A stretch of 64,000 nt of DNA from Thermodesulforhabdaceae bacterium (GTDB lineage Bacteria; Desulfobacterota; Syntrophobacteria; Syntrophobacterales; Thermodesulforhabdaceae). This document shows, in pieces, positions 62,872 to 64,000 of the stretch. The notes below the pieces were generated by a model that saw only the letters and a program-made list of their open reading frames with translations, did no database searches and was not told the origin of the DNA. Within the stretch, counting starts at the first letter, position 1. Every line of letters starts with the position of its first letter. Position numbers and translations under genes: made by a program. Location of the stretch: positions 1 through 64,000 of the forward strand of contig JBBFKT010000005.1 of assembly GCA_037482015.1 (NCBI GenBank), in the 5' to 3' direction.

Positions 62872-64000
62872 TCATTGCGGAATAACCGCTACCGTTTCTT
62901 CTCTTGGGCGGACTTTATCAATTTTTACAGGCACAATTTGCCCGAGAGCTAGAGATCTAAAAGCCTTTTTGGGAATGAAAGTTTCCAGCATAAAATCCGG
63001 TAGAACTACGTGAACGCTTCGGTCGTTGTAATCCAGTATCAGCGCAGATGTTTCACGAATGCTTTCTTGTTCAATATAACGGAGGAGCCAGTATCGGTTC
63101 CATCGTCGAGTGATCTGAAAGGCTTTAGGGATGATGTCGTTCATTTCAGTGATGATGGTTTCGAGTTCGTCCATGGTGTAAGCTGGATGTTGTCCTAAAA
63201 AGTAAGATCTAAACTGTCTTTGAAGCACAAGGTCCATGTATCTTCGAATAGGGGATGTGATGCTGGAGTAGTATTCTACTCCAAGGTTACAGTGTCGTTC
63301 TGGTGTTGTAGAGAGTTCGGCTCTGGCAAAAAGTCGTCTCTGCCGAAGGAGAACAAACAGAGGATGCACATTATCTCCGTAAGATTCATCTTCCTGCTTG
63401 GCTTCTCCCTGAGTTCGATACAGGGCAGGGATGTCATGTTCCGCGAAAAATTTTGCCGCCATAGCGTTCGCTGCAATCATGCACTCAGAAACAATTGTCT
63501 GGCTAGGTTCTTCTTGACTGTATTTTTTTAGGTGTATTAACCCCTGATCATCAACCATAGCATACACTTCGGGCACGTGAAGAATAATGGCGCCATGGCC
63601 TTTCCGTTCTTCTCTAAGAACGCTTGTCACTTTGTGAAGAAAATTAAGACGTTCGTCGCCAAGATTGAGCCTTTCGTTGACTTCTTCGTAGGTTAGTCTC
63701 TCCTTTACTTGAATGAATGAGGGCGTTATTCGAGTTTCCAAAACGGAGCCGTGATGATCCACGGTGATGAAGAAAGTGATAGCTCGTTTGTTTTCGTGGG
63801 CTATCAGGCTACAGAGATTTTCTGAAATGATGGGCGGGAGCATGGGAATTTTTTCGTCGGGTAAATATATTGAGGTCATGCGAGTTCTCGCTTCAGCGTC
63901 CAGAGGATCACCCTGTTCAATATAAGCCGCCACATCTGTGATGTGAATTCCGATACGAAATAGCCCGGAATCAAGTTCTTCTAGTGAGATAGCATCATCA
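62872..64000 (-). CDS. RNB-domain exoribonuclease (RNase II/R family), 5' end outside the window
   Basis: The reading frame is open to the right edge; the visible part begins DDAISLEELDSGLFRIGIHI then TDVAAYIEQGDPLDAEARTR, TSIYLPDEKIPMLPPIISEN, the HYTSPIRRY-like EYYSSITSPIRRYMDLVLQR, and ends without a long S1 domain. D-D-A-I is the catalytic metal site. It hydrolyses RNA 3' to 5'. About 376 residues are visible, so the missing part would include the rest of the N-terminal region. RNase R normally carries a C-terminal S1 domain; here the protein ends soon after a short strand-rich tail, which favours an RNase II-like or shortened form. Confidence 0.9.
   Translation of the reverse strand, partial: DDAISLEELDSGLFRIGIHITDVAAYIEQGDPLDAEARTRMTSIYLPDEKIPMLPPIISENLCSLIAHENKRAITFFITVDHHGSVLETRITPSFIQVKERLTYEEVNERLNLGDERLNFLHKVTSVLREERKGHGAIILHVPEVYAMVDDQGLIHLKKYSQEEPSQTIVSECMIAANAMAAKFFAEHDIPALYRTQGEAKQEDESYGDNVHPLFVLLRQRRLFARAELSTTPERHCNLGVEYYSSITSPIRRYMDLVLQRQFRSYFLGQHPAYTMDELETIITEMNDIIPKAFQITRRWNRYWLLRYIEQESIRETSALILDYNDRSVHVVLPDFMLETFIPKKAFRSLALGQIVPVKIDKVRPREETVAVIPQ

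Noticed and set aside
1-64000. CRISPR arrays, complete insertion sequences, prophage genes, rRNA
   Set aside because: No regularly spaced repeats, transposase, integrase or phage structural gene, and no rRNA sequence, were seen.

Overview
The window reads as a chromosomal segment of an anaerobic, motile Gram-negative bacterium, most likely in the Desulfobacterota (former Deltaproteobacteria). The evidence is a complete outer-membrane flagellar design (L and P rings FlgH/FlgI), FlhF/FlhG control of flagellar placement, sigma-54-type promoter sequence ahead of flagellar genes, an Omp85 protein, rubrerythrin and a probable double-cubane iron-sulfur reductase with its ATP-driven activator. The lineage is an inference from gene content; there is no rRNA in the window.

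Layout. 302-25072 (all minus strand) is a flagellar supercluster. Its distal part carries flgL, flgK, a FlgN-like gene, a short flgJ, two overlapping motB-like genes, flgI, flgH, flgA, flgG and flgF. A middle block has a DUF2802-like protein, a divergent FliL-like protein, fliA, flhG, flhF, flhA, flhB, fliR, fliQ, fliP, fliO, fliN, fliM, fliL and motA. A third block has a compact flgE-like gene, flgD and fliK. 25280-33537 is a phosphate module: pstC-pstA-pstS-pstB on the minus strand, divergent from phoB-phoR-phoU, with 11-bp-spaced Pho-box-like repeats between them. 33773-45170 (plus strand) holds a YchF-like GTPase, a double-length UvrA, a long CheZ, an AEC transporter and the probable double-cubane protein/activase pair.

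45171-46060 has no protein gene. It holds what looks like an ORF-less group II intron remnant (about 45406-45851) with palindromic repeats inside and beside it, followed by tRNA-Lys(TTT). 46243-53180 (minus strand) is a housekeeping run: UPF0280, HtrA-like protease, GpmI, an unknown small protein, DUF523/DUF1722, MltG and a nucleotidyltransferase. Then come a BamA/TamA-like outer-membrane protein and an unrecognised 544-residue protein, cheW, panE-panB and rubrerythrin. Between 60356 and 61460 lies a small decayed island: an hsdR 5' fragment, a DUF2283/DUF4258 toxin-antitoxin-like pair and an hsdS 3' fragment, bracketed by direct copies of the rubrerythrin 3' end. The window ends with an M20 peptidase and an RNB-family ribonuclease cut by the right edge.

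The most interesting signals are (i) the decayed type I restriction locus with an embedded two-gene cassette, (ii) the ORF-less group II intron with nested palindromes, (iii) the double-length UvrA with one altered signature motif, (iv) the double-cubane-type reductase pair, (v) the orphan 544-residue protein, and (vi) one motA served by two tandem motB-like genes. Functions are assigned by recognising motifs and family patterns by eye; no database search was possible.
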